A stretch of DNA of 9,112 nt from DATMYQ01 sp035560935 (GTDB lineage Bacteria; Bacillota; Negativicutes; Sporomusales; Sporomusaceae). Positions 1-7,666 of the stretch are shown here, piece by piece (the stretch's first letter is position 1; each line of letters begins with the position of its first letter). The notes beneath the pieces were generated by a model, which searched no databases, had not been told where the DNA came from, and was given only the letters and a program-made list of their open reading frames with translations. The stretch lies in contig DATMYQ010000366.1 in the NCBI GenBank assembly GCA_035560935.1, positions 1 to 9,112 of the forward strand, written 5' to 3'. A program made the position numbers and the translations under genes.

Positions 1-70
1 GGTAATTTGAGGTTTGTTGGCGAATATATACTCCGTTTATATGGCAGCTTGGAGCGTGCGGACAGGGAAC

Positions 71-78
71 GGAGGGAG
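71..78 (+). promoter_or_regulatory. Ribosome binding site deciding the comEA start
   Basis: GGAGGGAG lies just before GTG 83; its GGAGG core is 7 nt from the start codon. The alternative in-frame starts at 14 and 41 have no comparable purine-rich element within the visible upstream bases, so this site favours GTG 83. Confidence 0.6.
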
Positions 79-82
79 TACG

Positions 83-670
83 GTGACGGACCAACAGCGA
101 AAATTGGTTTTACTGATGCTGCTGGCAACGGTGATTTTATGCGGTAGCTTTTACTTTTATGAAACTTCATCGCCGCCGGTGGCCAATTCGTTGCCGGAGA
201 CAATGGGCGCTGCCGCCCATTCGCCGGTTCCGGCATCGGATGTTTTTGTATATGTCAGTGGTGCGGTGAACAAGCCGGGAGTATTCAAACTTCCGGTCGG
301 CAGCCGGATTGTCGATGCCGTCAGTGCGGCGGGTGGTTTTGTTCCCGGCGCGGATGAAAGCCGTGTCAATCTGGCTGCTTTGCTGAAAGATGAACTGCAG
401 GTTCATGTTCCGTATTTGCCCCTGCCGGTCGCTGCTTCCGGCAGTGCTGGTGTGACGAAGGCTGCCGGCAAGGACAGCGATAAAGTGAACATCAATCTGG
501 CGGAAAAAGCCGAACTTGACCGCTTGCCGGGTGTCGGTCCGGCGCTGGCGGAACGCATTGTGGAATATCGTAATAGCCATGGTCTGTTCCGGGATGTGAC
601 AGACCTGAAAAAAGTTCCGGGAATTGGTGATGCCAAATTTCAACAGTTGAAAGACCACATTATGCTATAG
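83..670 (+). CDS. comEA: Competence protein ComEA, membrane-anchored DNA-binding protein
   Basis: ComEA binds incoming double-stranded DNA at the outer face of the cytoplasmic membrane and delivers it to the ComEC channel during transformation. The 195-residue product has one N-terminal hydrophobic segment (about residues 8-26), a variable Ser/Pro/Ala-rich linker, an SLBB domain (about 53-108, beginning DVFVYVSGAV) and a C-terminal tandem helix-hairpin-helix module (about 135-195) with the two hairpins LPGVGPALAERI and VPGIGDAKF. This order and length are those of Firmicutes ComEA. The frame stays open upstream to TTG 14 and ATG 41. I chose GTG 83 because GGAGG at 71-75 lies 7 nt ahead of it and because this start puts a short charged tail before the membrane anchor. 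comEC follows after 12 nt, so the two are probably co-transcribed. The family call is firm; the start is less certain. Confidence 0.93.
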   Translation: MTDQQRKLVLLMLLATVILCGSFYFYETSSPPVANSLPETMGAAAHSPVPASDVFVYVSGAVNKPGVFKLPVGSRIVDAVSAAGGFVPGADESRVNLAALLKDELQVHVPYLPLPVAASGSAGVTKAAGKDSDKVNINLAEKAELDRLPGVGPALAERIVEYRNSHGLFRDVTDLKKVPGIGDAKFQQLKDHIML

Positions 671-682
671 GCGGGATGATTT

Positions 683-3130
683 GTGATGGAGAGGAATCAG
701 CAGTGCCTGCTGCCCGGCGTTACAGCGGCTTTTGCTGTCGGGATATGGGTGGCGGGGTTGGCGAACTGGTCCTTGCCCTTTTTGTACAGTGTAGCCGGGG
801 GCGTGGTGCTGGGCACTGTTTTTTTGGCCATGAAGCGGATGGAGGAAACGTGGCCGGCAGCGTTGACGGTATTTTTATTGGCGGGAATGATTTGTGCTTT
901 GCAGGCCGGGCAGCTTAGGGCAGATGATGTGTCCGCCTATGCCGGTCAGGTGGTGCAGCTGGATGGGCGGATTGATGAGCCGCCGGTGCTGTCCCGGTTG
1001 GCGGGGAAACCGGTTCAGATAAAATATACGGTTGCGGTGGACTCAATTCAGCTGGGTAGTGAGCACAAAGCGCCTGCCAGTGGCCGGGTGGCGGTCAGTG
1101 TTCGTTACCCGGAGGAAACAGCAAATTCGAAGTGGATGGATGGCGGCAATCAACGGGCGGCTTATGGTGACCGGTTGAAGGTGAGTGGGCAACTCCTGGC
1201 GATCCGCGGCTACCGGAATCCGGGACAGCTTGATCCGGAAATTGCGGCGCGGCGACAGGGAGTTCATGGCCGGATGAGTGCCCGGGCCAGTGATGCGGTT
1301 ATCATGGCCGGGGCAGACAGCGACAATTGGCGGACTGGGCTGGCGGCCTGGCGGGAACGGGTGCGCCGGGACATGGAAGCAGTGATGCCGGAAACCGATG
1401 CGGCCATGATCTGCGGTATGCTATTCGGCGGCTACGACGGCATCCGCCGGGAAGTGATCCGGGACTTTTCCACCACCGGGATTGTTCATATTTTATCGGT
1501 TTCGGGCACCCACATCGCGCTGGTTGCCGGCGTAATCGCCTGGCTGGGTGGCAGGTTGGGGCCTCGTTTCCGGGGCTTGACGGGATTGACGGCGACGGCT
1601 GCGGTGCTTTTGTATGCGGCCGTAAGCGGCTTCACCCCACCGGTGGTCCGGTCTGCATTTATGGGTGTTTTGTCTCTGGGGGCGATTGCGCTGGAGCGTG
1701 ATACCTATGCAGCGGCGGCATTGGCCGCCGCTGCCCTGGTTATGCTGACCGCGCAGCCATTGTTATTATATGATATTAGCTTTCAGCTGTCTTTTGCTGC
1801 CACCGCCGGGTTGGTGTTTTTATACCGGCCTACGTTGCATATTCTCAACCATTTACCGTCATGGATGGCGTCACCGCTGGCAGTTACGGCGGCAGCTCAA
1901 TTGGCGGTAGCCCCGTTTATTGCCTGGTATTATAATAGCTTTTCGCTGAGTGCGTTTGCCGCCAATTTAGCGATTGTACCACTGGCTGAGGCCATTGTTG
2001 TACTGGGGTTGGCCGGGGCCCTGATATCGGGAATATCAGGATCGATCGCCGCGATGCTGTATGTGATCTGCAGTTTGCTGACCGGCATAGTGACGCAGCT
2101 GACATCGCTGCTGGCGGCGGTGCCGGGCGGAGCGGTCTATTTACCGTCAGTGGGGCTAGTCGGCGGATTGGCATATTATGTATTTTTGATTTGGATTTAT
2201 GGCGGTGGAAACCCGATGATTCCTTCTCCGTTGGTGATATGGAAGCGGTTTCCGGTGGGCGTTACCGGGGTTCTTTGCTTGTTGGTAGCGGTATTAATAT
2301 TGTGGAATGGGCGTGGGCAGGCGCTATCCGTTCACTTTATTGATGTAGGGCAGGGGGATGCGGTGCTGGTTGTGACCCCCGGGGGACGGGCGGTGCTGGT
2401 AGATACGGGCGGTACGGCGGGCATGTCCAATGCTTTTGATGTTGGTGAGCGGGTCGTGGCGCCGTATCTGAAACATTATGGCGTACGGGAATTGGAGTAT
2501 CTGGTACTGTCCCATGGTCACCAGGATCATGCCGGTGGTGCTGCTGGTGTGGCGGGTCTTATACCGGTTAAAAATATGGTACTGGCACGGGAGCAGCCTG
2601 CCTTACCGGTACAGGCGGCAATAAAAAAAGTAGGCAGTGTGATCCCGGCGTATTCCGGTCAGGAGATCCGGATAGACGGCGTTTTGTTCCGCATGTTTCA
2701 GGCGCTGGAGGGAGGGACTTCGTCCCGCAAGCAAACCGCTGGAAATGAGCAATCCTGTGTGCTGCAGCTGGAATATGGTCGTCATACCTTCCTACTGACC
2801 GGGGATCAGGAAGCACCAGGAGAGCAACAACTGTTGCGGTCTGGCAAACTACAGCCGGTTTCGGTACTGAAAGTCGGACATCATGGGTCACGCACGGCGG
2901 CCAGTGAAGAATTTTTGCGGGCGACAGATCCCCGATATGCTATAATATCAGTGGGTTACGGTAACCGCTTTGGTCATCCCCATCCGGACACATTGCAACG
3001 GTTGAAGGACCATGGAACCGCCATTTACCGCACCGATCTTGACGGGGCGGTGGTTTTTCACAGCGATGGTGAACAACTGCGCGTGGAAACCTATAATGAA
3101 GAAAAATCCGGAGGAAAATATGGACTATAA
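683..3130 (+). CDS. comEC: DNA internalization competence protein ComEC/Rec2
   Basis: ComEC is the polytopic membrane channel that takes single-stranded DNA into the cytoplasm. The 815-residue product has the full family layout. An N-terminal membrane segment and a soluble DUF4131-type region cover about residues 1-200. The Competence domain (about 240-520) has many membrane helices and the conserved SVSGTHIALV motif at 272-281. A C-terminal metallo-beta-lactamase-like domain (about 550-790) follows, opening with VHFIDVGQGDAVL. The metal-binding HxHxDH motif is intact (H611, H613, D615, H616), and LLTGD, KVGHHGS (730-736) and a late GHPH are also present, so the nuclease-like domain appears competent. 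Length is normal and I see no frameshift. GTG 683 and the adjacent ATG 686 are equally plausible starts; the upstream GGCGGGA is only a weak ribosome site. The gene overlaps holA by 11 nt. Confidence 0.95.
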   Translation: MMERNQQCLLPGVTAAFAVGIWVAGLANWSLPFLYSVAGGVVLGTVFLAMKRMEETWPAALTVFLLAGMICALQAGQLRADDVSAYAGQVVQLDGRIDEPPVLSRLAGKPVQIKYTVAVDSIQLGSEHKAPASGRVAVSVRYPEETANSKWMDGGNQRAAYGDRLKVSGQLLAIRGYRNPGQLDPEIAARRQGVHGRMSARASDAVIMAGADSDNWRTGLAAWRERVRRDMEAVMPETDAAMICGMLFGGYDGIRREVIRDFSTTGIVHILSVSGTHIALVAGVIAWLGGRLGPRFRGLTGLTATAAVLLYAAVSGFTPPVVRSAFMGVLSLGAIALERDTYAAAALAAAALVMLTAQPLLLYDISFQLSFAATAGLVFLYRPTLHILNHLPSWMASPLAVTAAAQLAVAPFIAWYYNSFSLSAFAANLAIVPLAEAIVVLGLAGALISGISGSIAAMLYVICSLLTGIVTQLTSLLAAVPGGAVYLPSVGLVGGLAYYVFLIWIYGGGNPMIPSPLVIWKRFPVGVTGVLCLLVAVLILWNGRGQALSVHFIDVGQGDAVLVVTPGGRAVLVDTGGTAGMSNAFDVGERVVAPYLKHYGVRELEYLVLSHGHQDHAGGAAGVAGLIPVKNMVLAREQPALPVQAAIKKVGSVIPAYSGQEIRIDGVLFRMFQALEGGTSSRKQTAGNEQSCVLQLEYGRHTFLLTGDQEAPGEQQLLRSGKLQPVSVLKVGHHGSRTAASEEFLRATDPRYAIISVGYGNRFGHPHPDTLQRLKDHGTAIYRTDLDGAVVFHSDGEQLRVETYNEEKSGGKYGL

Positions 3131-4187
3131 AGCCGCGATGGATCATATCGCCCGGGAAACGCTCCGGCCGGTATATCTTTTGCATGGAGAAGAAAGTTAT
3201 TTGTTGCGCCGGGTCAGTGGTGCGATTCTGGACAGAACGCTGACACCGGAAGAACGGGAGATGAATTTGACGGTGCTGGACAGGGATCCGGCGTTGTCGC
3301 AACTGATCGGTTTGCTGGAAACGGCGCCGTTTTTTGGTGAGAAAAATGTGGTATTGATCCGGCAGTCGCAGTTAACGGCTGCGGCGCGCAAAGAACGGGG
3401 CGAGGATGCGGCGGCTGGCGGCGATGACACGGGCAAGCCTCAGTCTGCGGCAGGAGAAGAACGGTTGCTGAAACTGCTGGCCAATATGCCGGAATGTAGT
3501 ATGCTGATTTTAATGACCGCCAAAGCGGACAAACGACGGAAAATATATAAAACGATTGAGAAATACGGTATGGTGGTGGAAGCCCCGCCACTTAAGGGAA
3601 AAGAACTCCGGGCCTGGCTGACGGGACGGCTGGCGGAACGCAAGCTGAAACTGGCGCCGGATGCTGCGGAGTATTTACTGACGGCGGTCAGCTTAATGTC
3701 ACAGGTTTCGTTGGATTTTATTGAAAATGAGCTGGAAAAAGCGGCGTTGCATCAAGTGGGTCCCGGGGCGGTTAGTTTGGCGGCTTTGCAGCAGACGCTA
3801 TCGGCTGCGCCGGAAATTTCGGTGTTTGCGATGCTGGAGGCGCTAAGCCAGAAGCAGCTGGCCGAAGCGCTGGGCCTACTGGAGGCACAACTGGCGGCGG
3901 GTGAACATCCGATCAAGCTGTTGGCGCTTCTGGCCCGCCAGGTGCGCCAACTGTGGCAGACGCGGATGTTGGCGGGCAAAGGACAGGGCAGCCGCGAAAT
4001 TGCGGAGTACTTTCGGGTACCGCCGTTTATTGGCGAAAAATTGTTAAAACAAAGCCGGAGTTTTGATGGCGAAAAACTAAAACAGGCGCTGCTGGAACTG
4101 GCGGATGCTGACCGGGATTTGAAATCCGGTCGGGCGAGTGCGCTGGCGTTGGAGCGGATTATGATTGATCTGTGCAGAGGTTGCTGA
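3120..4187 (+). CDS. holA: DNA polymerase III subunit delta
   Basis: The delta subunit is the clamp-loader 'wrench' that opens the beta sliding clamp at the replication fork. The 355-residue product starts MDYKAAMDHIAR and continues with the family hallmark VYLLHGEESYLLRR (from residue 18). An AAA+-like N-terminal region without a Walker A ATP-binding motif covers roughly residues 18-215, as expected because delta does not hydrolyse ATP. The C-terminal collar domain follows, with features such as ISVFAMLEAL and HPIKLLALLARQVRQLWQ. A Gly/Ala/Asp-rich stretch near residues 83-112 looks like a family-variable loop. The start at ATG 3120 is set by GGAGG at 3110-3114, 5 nt upstream and inside the end of comEC. 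The frame itself is open further upstream (from 3012) within comEC. Placement after comEC is classic Firmicutes synteny. No clear terminator follows the stop codon. Confidence 0.95.
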   Translation: MDYKAAMDHIARETLRPVYLLHGEESYLLRRVSGAILDRTLTPEEREMNLTVLDRDPALSQLIGLLETAPFFGEKNVVLIRQSQLTAAARKERGEDAAAGGDDTGKPQSAAGEERLLKLLANMPECSMLILMTAKADKRRKIYKTIEKYGMVVEAPPLKGKELRAWLTGRLAERKLKLAPDAAEYLLTAVSLMSQVSLDFIENELEKAALHQVGPGAVSLAALQQTLSAAPEISVFAMLEALSQKQLAEALGLLEAQLAAGEHPIKLLALLARQVRQLWQTRMLAGKGQGSREIAEYFRVPPFIGEKLLKQSRSFDGEKLKQALLELADADRDLKSGRASALALERIMIDLCRGC

Positions 4188-4333
4188 AACTATTTGTCTT
4201 TTATTTCACAATATTTTGTCGGAGGGCTCATTTGCGCCGAAAATCGCTATGATAACGGCTGGTTTTCTGGTATGATATATGGTGTTATGCTATATTTTAC
4301 GAAGCGTGAAGTGTGAAGGGAGATTTCGTAACC
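4188..4333 (+). promoter_or_regulatory. nirJ1 upstream region with two extended -10-like elements in direct repeat
   Basis: This 146-nt AT-rich gap separates holA from nirJ1. Two elements of the extended -10 form TGnTATnnT are present: TGGTATGAT at 4268-4276 and TGCTATATT at 4288-4296. Neither has a recognisable -35 hexamer at 16-18 bp. They overlap a direct repeat, TATGATATAT at 4271-4280 and TATGCTATAT at 4286-4295, which match at 9 of 10 bases with a 15-bp period. A third similar piece, TATGATAACG, starts at 4249. No convincing terminator for holA was found, so readthrough from the comE-holA cluster is possible. Promoter activity is inferred, not shown. Confidence 0.4.
4316..4322 (+). promoter_or_regulatory. 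Ribosome binding site deciding the nirJ1 start
   Basis: AAGGGAG is 11 nt before ATG 4334. The longer in-frame alternative, GTG 4313, has no Shine-Dalgarno-like sequence upstream and almost overlaps this element, so ATG 4334 is preferred. Confidence 0.6.
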
Positions 4334-5506
4334 ATGATCGGATGTACAAAATTATTATGCGGCACAGCGACGGTTTCTGATATTGTCAAATATGGCCGTA
4401 ACTCACAAAATTTACCGCCTCAGATGCTGCAATTTTCTTCTGACGCCACGCCGTTGGTGGTCTGGAACTCTACGAACCGTTGCAATTTGTCCTGCCAGCA
4501 TTGTTATATCAATGCGGAAGACCGGGACTATGCCGGAGAATTTACCACGGTCGAAGCCAAGGCGTTTATTGATGACCTGGCGAGCGTTCATGTTCCGGTA
4601 CTGTTGTTTTCCGGCGGGGAACCGCTGGTCAGACGCGATTTGTTTGAATTGGGAGCGTATGCGCTGGAGAAAAAAATCCGACCGGTTATTTCTACCAACG
4701 GCACATTGATCACGCCGGAAATTGCCCGCAAAATTAAAGATACCGGGTTTCAATATGTCGGTGTCAGCGTTGATGGCAACGAAGAAATTCATGATTCCTT
4801 CCGGGGCAAAAAAGGCGCGTTTGCCGAAACTTTGCAGGGTATCCGCAATTCCATTGCTGCCGGTAATAAAACTGGTATCCGGTTTACCGTAAATAAATTA
4901 AATTTCCACACCTTGCCCGCGGTGCTTGATATTGTGGAACGGGAAAAAATTCCCCGCTTCTGTATGTATCACTTGGTATACGCCGGTCGGGGCAAGGAAA
5001 TGGCTGAACTGGACACGACGCCGGAACAAAAACGGCAAACAATAGAGCTGTTGATGGAACGGACGCTCGATTTCCATCGCCGCGGCATTGAAGTGGAAAT
5101 ACTGACCACGGACAATCATGCGGACGGCATGTATATCCTTCAATATCTGGAACGGACACAGCCCGAACGGGTTGCGGAGGTAAAAGAACTGCTGAGTATG
5201 CATGGCGGCTGTTCCGCGGGCCAGAAGATGGCCAATGTGGACCCGCAGGGTAATGTTCACGCCTGTCAGTTCTGGGGTCATCATTCGCTGGGGAACGTGC
5301 GCGAGAAGCCTTTCAGCCAAATCTGGTTGAAAACCCAGGATGAGTTTTTACTGAAACTGCGCGACAAAGCATCTTTAGTAGAAGGGCGCTGCGGCGAGTG
5401 CCGGTATAAATCTCTGTGTGCCGGGTGCCGCATCCGGGCGGAAGCTGTGTCCGGCAATCTCTGGGGTGAGGACCCGGCCTGTTATCTGGCGGATTATAAG
5501 GAGTGA
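4334..5506 (+). CDS. nirJ1: Radical SAM/SPASM heme-biosynthesis protein NirJ1 (AhbC-like)
   Basis: The 390-residue product is a radical S-adenosylmethionine enzyme with a C-terminal SPASM domain. The SAM-cluster motif CxxxCxxC is at C50, C54 and C57, followed by Y58, and the GGEP SAM-binding motif is at 94-97. The SPASM cysteines are C293, C311, C353, C356, C362, C365 and C383, arranged to hold auxiliary [4Fe-4S] clusters. The N-terminus MIGCTKLLCGT...VKYGR is characteristic of the NirJ1 family and also resembles AhbC as I recall it. AhbC removes acetate side chains from 12,18-didecarboxysiroheme to give Fe-coproporphyrin III in the alternative heme pathway. Database entries often label NirJ1 as heme d1 related; ordinary heme synthesis is more likely here because no cytochrome cd1 genes are visible and a cytochrome b operon is adjacent. 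The enzyme is presumably cytoplasmic. nirJ2 follows after 4 nt. Family is firm; the reaction is inferred. Confidence 0.88.
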   Translation: MIGCTKLLCGTATVSDIVKYGRNSQNLPPQMLQFSSDATPLVVWNSTNRCNLSCQHCYINAEDRDYAGEFTTVEAKAFIDDLASVHVPVLLFSGGEPLVRRDLFELGAYALEKKIRPVISTNGTLITPEIARKIKDTGFQYVGVSVDGNEEIHDSFRGKKGAFAETLQGIRNSIAAGNKTGIRFTVNKLNFHTLPAVLDIVEREKIPRFCMYHLVYAGRGKEMAELDTTPEQKRQTIELLMERTLDFHRRGIEVEILTTDNHADGMYILQYLERTQPERVAEVKELLSMHGGCSAGQKMANVDPQGNVHACQFWGHHSLGNVREKPFSQIWLKTQDEFLLKLRDKASLVEGRCGECRYKSLCAGCRIRAEAVSGNLWGEDPACYLADYKE

Positions 5507-5510
5507 GCCG

Positions 5511-6488
5511 ATGATCATTTCCTGGAATACCACCCAGCAGTGCAATATCAGTTGTCGGCACTGCTATCGCGACGCCGGTGCCCGGCGCGCCGACGAACTG
5601 ACTACGGACGAGGGAAAAAAATTACTGTCGGAGATAGCCGCCGCCGGTTTTAAAATTATGATTTTCAGCGGCGGTGAGCCGCTGATGCGGTCGGATATTT
5701 ATGAACTGATTGCTTACGCGGCCCAGGTCGGTTTGCGGCCGGTTTTGGGGACCAACGGCATCTTGCTGGACCGGGATACGGTTCGGCGGCTGAAAACGGC
5801 GGGACTGTTGACAGCGGGCATTAGCCTGGACAGTTGCAACCGGGAAAAACACGACTGGTTCCGGGCTCAACAGGGGGCCTGGGAGCAGACGATGGCCGGC
5901 ATGCAGATGTGCCGGGAAGAAGGTTTGCCTTTTCAAATTCACACAACGGTGATGGATTGGAATGAACCGGAAATTGTTGATATTACTGACCTGGCGGTGA
6001 AGCTGGGCGCAGTGGCCCATCATGTGTTTTTTCTGGTCCCGGCTGGCAGAGGAAAAGACCTGGAAAGCACTACGCTGAAAACAGCGCAGTATGAGGCACT
6101 CCTGGAACGAATTCTGGACAAACAGACCCAGGTTCCCATTGAACTGAAACCGACCTGCGCGCCGCAGTTTATGCGAATTGCCAAGGAAAGAAAAATGGCG
6201 ATGCGTTTTACCCGGGGCTGTCTGGCCGGTACTTCTTATTGTGTTATTTTACCGAATGGCGATGTACATCCCTGTCCTTATTTGCCGTTAAAAGTCGGCA
6301 ATGTGAAGGAACAGGGATTTGATGAGATATGGAAAACCAGCGAAGTGTTCCATGAACTGCGTCATCAGGCGCTGAAAGGCCGTTGTGGTTCCTGCGGCTA
6401 TGACAGCATATGCGGTGGCTGCCGGGCCAGAGCGTATTACTACTCCGACGGGGATTATCTGGCGGAGGAACCCTGGTGCGGTAAATAG
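5511..6488 (+). CDS. nirJ2: Radical SAM/SPASM heme-biosynthesis protein NirJ2 (AhbD-like)
   Basis: This second radical SAM/SPASM enzyme has 325 residues and starts MIISWNTTQQCN. The SAM cluster motif is C11, C15 and C18, and FSGGEP follows with GGEP at 54-57. The C-terminal cysteines C237, C244, C255, C292, C295, C301, C304 and C323 match a SPASM-type auxiliary-cluster domain; a further PTCAPQ motif lies before it. These features fit NirJ2, the partner of NirJ1. By analogy with AhbD it would oxidatively decarboxylate the two propionates of Fe-coproporphyrin III to the vinyl groups of heme b; that reaction is inferred. ATG 5511 is chosen because AAGGAG at 5498-5503, inside the end of nirJ1, is 7 nt away. 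The frame is open further upstream within nirJ1 but that part is a shadow. The 4-nt gap implies co-translation with nirJ1. Two hairpin terminators follow. Confidence 0.88.
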   Translation: MIISWNTTQQCNISCRHCYRDAGARRADELTTDEGKKLLSEIAAAGFKIMIFSGGEPLMRSDIYELIAYAAQVGLRPVLGTNGILLDRDTVRRLKTAGLLTAGISLDSCNREKHDWFRAQQGAWEQTMAGMQMCREEGLPFQIHTTVMDWNEPEIVDITDLAVKLGAVAHHVFFLVPAGRGKDLESTTLKTAQYEALLERILDKQTQVPIELKPTCAPQFMRIAKERKMAMRFTRGCLAGTSYCVILPNGDVHPCPYLPLKVGNVKEQGFDEIWKTSEVFHELRHQALKGRCGSCGYDSICGGCRARAYYYSDGDYLAEEPWCGK

Positions 6489-6520
6489 GCAATAATCTTT
6501 TGGGAAAAATATAAGAGATA

Positions 6521-6560
6521 AAGTGGCGGAGCGAATCAAGCGATTTTCTCCGCCGCTTTT
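6521..6560 (+). terminator. Rho-independent terminator after nirJ2
   Basis: An 11-bp stem (6521-6531 paired with 6548-6558, one G-U pair, core GGCGGAG/CTCCGCC) encloses a 16-nt loop and ends in TTTT at 6557-6560. It lies 32 nt after the nirJ2 stop and is oriented to end the nirJ1-nirJ2 transcript. The run of T is short, so efficiency is uncertain. Confidence 0.7.
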
Positions 6561-6577
6561 GTCAAGGGACATAAAAT

Positions 6578-6609
6578 AAAACAGCCCGGGTGTATGCCCG
6601 GGCTGTTTT
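6578..6609. terminator. Bidirectional terminator between convergent nirJ and hyd operons
   Basis: A perfect 13-bp inverted repeat (6578-6590 with 6597-6609, core CAGCCCGGG/CCCGGGCTG) surrounds a 6-nt loop, TGTATG. AAAA on the left arm and TTTT on the right give a U-tract in either direction. It lies 15 nt beyond the stop codon of the minus-strand cytochrome gene and about 90 nt beyond nirJ2, so it can end both operons. Confidence 0.85.
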
Positions 6610-6624
6610 GTGAAATTTTAAGGG

Positions 6625-7305
6625 TTAGCAGGCTTTGCCGGAACCTTTTACCGGTTCGATTTCTTCCGCTACCCAGACAGGGTTATGATGCTTGCATTCT
6701 TCCAACGGCTGCGTGCCGCCGTTGACAAACATGCACAGGAACTCGCCCCAGTTGTAAATGGCGAGGGCGATATGCACGAACATGAAAAGCCCCAGGAAAA
6801 TACCCATAATCAAGTGGGCTTGATCAAACCAGTAGACCAGCTCCTTCGGCGCCACCGGGATGAATGCGTAAAGAACCCAGCCGGTCAGCATCAGGATCAG
6901 GCCGCCGAAAAAGAGACAGATGCCAAAGATTTTTTGGCCGGAATTCATTTTGCCCATTGGAGGTACTAAAATATTAATGCCAAACAAGATTTTTTGCGGA
7001 TAGCCGCCCTGAAGCATCGCCCAGCGCAGATCGCGCTGGTCCCAGCTGAAGATGCGACGGAGAAAGCCGACGACGCGATCAAGCTTGAAAATGCTGTACA
7101 ATACTGCCGATACAGTCAGGATGGCAGCGCCGATGATATGAATGCGCATGGCCAGGTTGGCGAAATCTTCGCTTTCAGGTTTGTACCAGATGATGAAACC
7201 AGTAATGGCCGCTGGTAAAAAGCCCAGAATTAGTCCCCAGTGAAACAGCCGGGAGGCCAACGGGTGTTTCATTACCCGTGCTCCATTTGGATCATGATGA
7301 CTCAT
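6625..7305 (-). CDS. Di-heme cytochrome b, formate dehydrogenase gamma-type, hydrogenase membrane subunit
   Basis: The 226-residue protein has four predicted membrane helices (about 20-40, 52-73, 126-149 and 162-184). It carries four histidines placed like the heme ligands of FdnI-type cytochromes: H22 in RLFHW, H56 in RIHIIG, and H164 and H178 in helix four. The last pair is 14 residues apart, as in E. coli FdnI. A GKMNSGQK segment (118-125) matches the conserved GKYNAGQK-like loop of the family. It would anchor the hydrogenase and pass electrons to quinone across the membrane. The start at ATG 7305 is supported by GGGGGGA (7320-7314) upstream; Met12 is an internal alternative. The gene follows hydB by 34 nt on the same strand, so the substrate is more likely H2 than formate: no formate dehydrogenase subunit lies nearby. 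A terminator follows. Family is firm; quinone reduction is inferred. Confidence 0.88.
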   Translation of the reverse strand: MSHHDPNGARVMKHPLASRLFHWGLILGFLPAAITGFIIWYKPESEDFANLAMRIHIIGAAILTVSAVLYSIFKLDRVVGFLRRIFSWDQRDLRWAMLQGGYPQKILFGINILVPPMGKMNSGQKIFGICLFFGGLILMLTGWVLYAFIPVAPKELVYWFDQAHLIMGIFLGLFMFVHIALAIYNWGEFLCMFVNGGTQPLEECKHHNPVWVAEEIEPVKGSGKAC

Positions 7306-7339
7306 GTGAATAATCCCCCCATTTCAGTATTCGGTTGCC

Positions 7340-7651
7340 TTAAACCAGTTTGGTCCGGTTAACGTATTTCGTGTGGAACAGTTCTTCCGCCAAATGGCTC
7401 AGCGGATTCTGAGCGAATTTCTTGTATACGTCAGCTACCGCCAGGTTATTATGACTCTGACGGATTTTTGCCTTGGCATCGTCTTTGTACAAACCGGCGG
7501 TCCGCATTTTTATGTATTTATTGCGATCCTGTACCAGGTCGGTAACTGCATAGGCGCCGGTCCACATCACTGCACCGGCAATGCCGATGACACCGAGGAA
7601 TTCCCGACGGCTGACTTTGACTGCTTTTTCTACGTAATCAAAATGTGCCAT
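7340..7651 (-). CDS. hydB: Periplasmic [FeFe] hydrogenase small subunit with Tat signal
   Basis: The 103-residue protein starts with a twin-arginine export signal: S14-R15-R16-E17-F18-L19-G20, then a hydrophobic stretch (about 21-36) ending in a possible signal-peptidase site after A35 (AYA). The rest, including DRNKYIKMRTAGLYKDDAK and a late PLSHLAEELFHTKY, resembles the small subunit of the Desulfovibrio periplasmic hydrogenase, which wraps around the catalytic subunit. It has no cysteine and so no iron-sulfur cluster. HydA has no signal of its own, so this subunit probably carries it through the Tat system already folded and with cofactors. ATG 7651 is supported by AAGGAGGA at 7668-7661, 9 nt away and overlapping the hydA stop codon. 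The gap to hydA is 15 nt, implying translational coupling. Whether the signal is cleaved or kept as an anchor cannot be told from sequence. Confidence 0.9.
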   Translation of the reverse strand: MAHFDYVEKAVKVSRREFLGVIGIAGAVMWTGAYAVTDLVQDRNKYIKMRTAGLYKDDAKAKIRQSHNNLAVADVYKKFAQNPLSHLAEELFHTKYVNRTKLV

Positions 7652-7666
7652 ACGTTTTGCTCCTCC

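Noticed and set aside
17..45. Possible promoter for comEA (TTGGCG, 17-bp spacer, TATGGC)
   Set aside because: Only three of six -10 bases match, the upstream context is cut off by the window edge, and AT-rich sequence would give such matches by chance.
167..658. 163-codon minus-strand frame opposite comEA
   Set aside because: The plus strand encodes clear SLBB and helix-hairpin-helix domains; the antisense product has no recognisable domain and no ribosome site was identified.
4236..4259. GCCG/CGGC inverted repeat after holA as a terminator
   Set aside because: The stem is only 4 bp with a 16-nt loop and mismatched flanks, too weak to call.
4313..4333. N-terminal extension of nirJ1 starting at GTG 4313
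   Set aside because: The extension covers the likely ribosome binding site, has no Shine-Dalgarno of its own, and family members typically start at the MIGCTKLLCGT-like sequence.
6625..7305. Cytochrome b as a formate dehydrogenase subunit
   Set aside because: The sequence family alone would allow it, but no formate dehydrogenase alpha or beta gene is adjacent and the gene sits in one operon with hydA and hydB.
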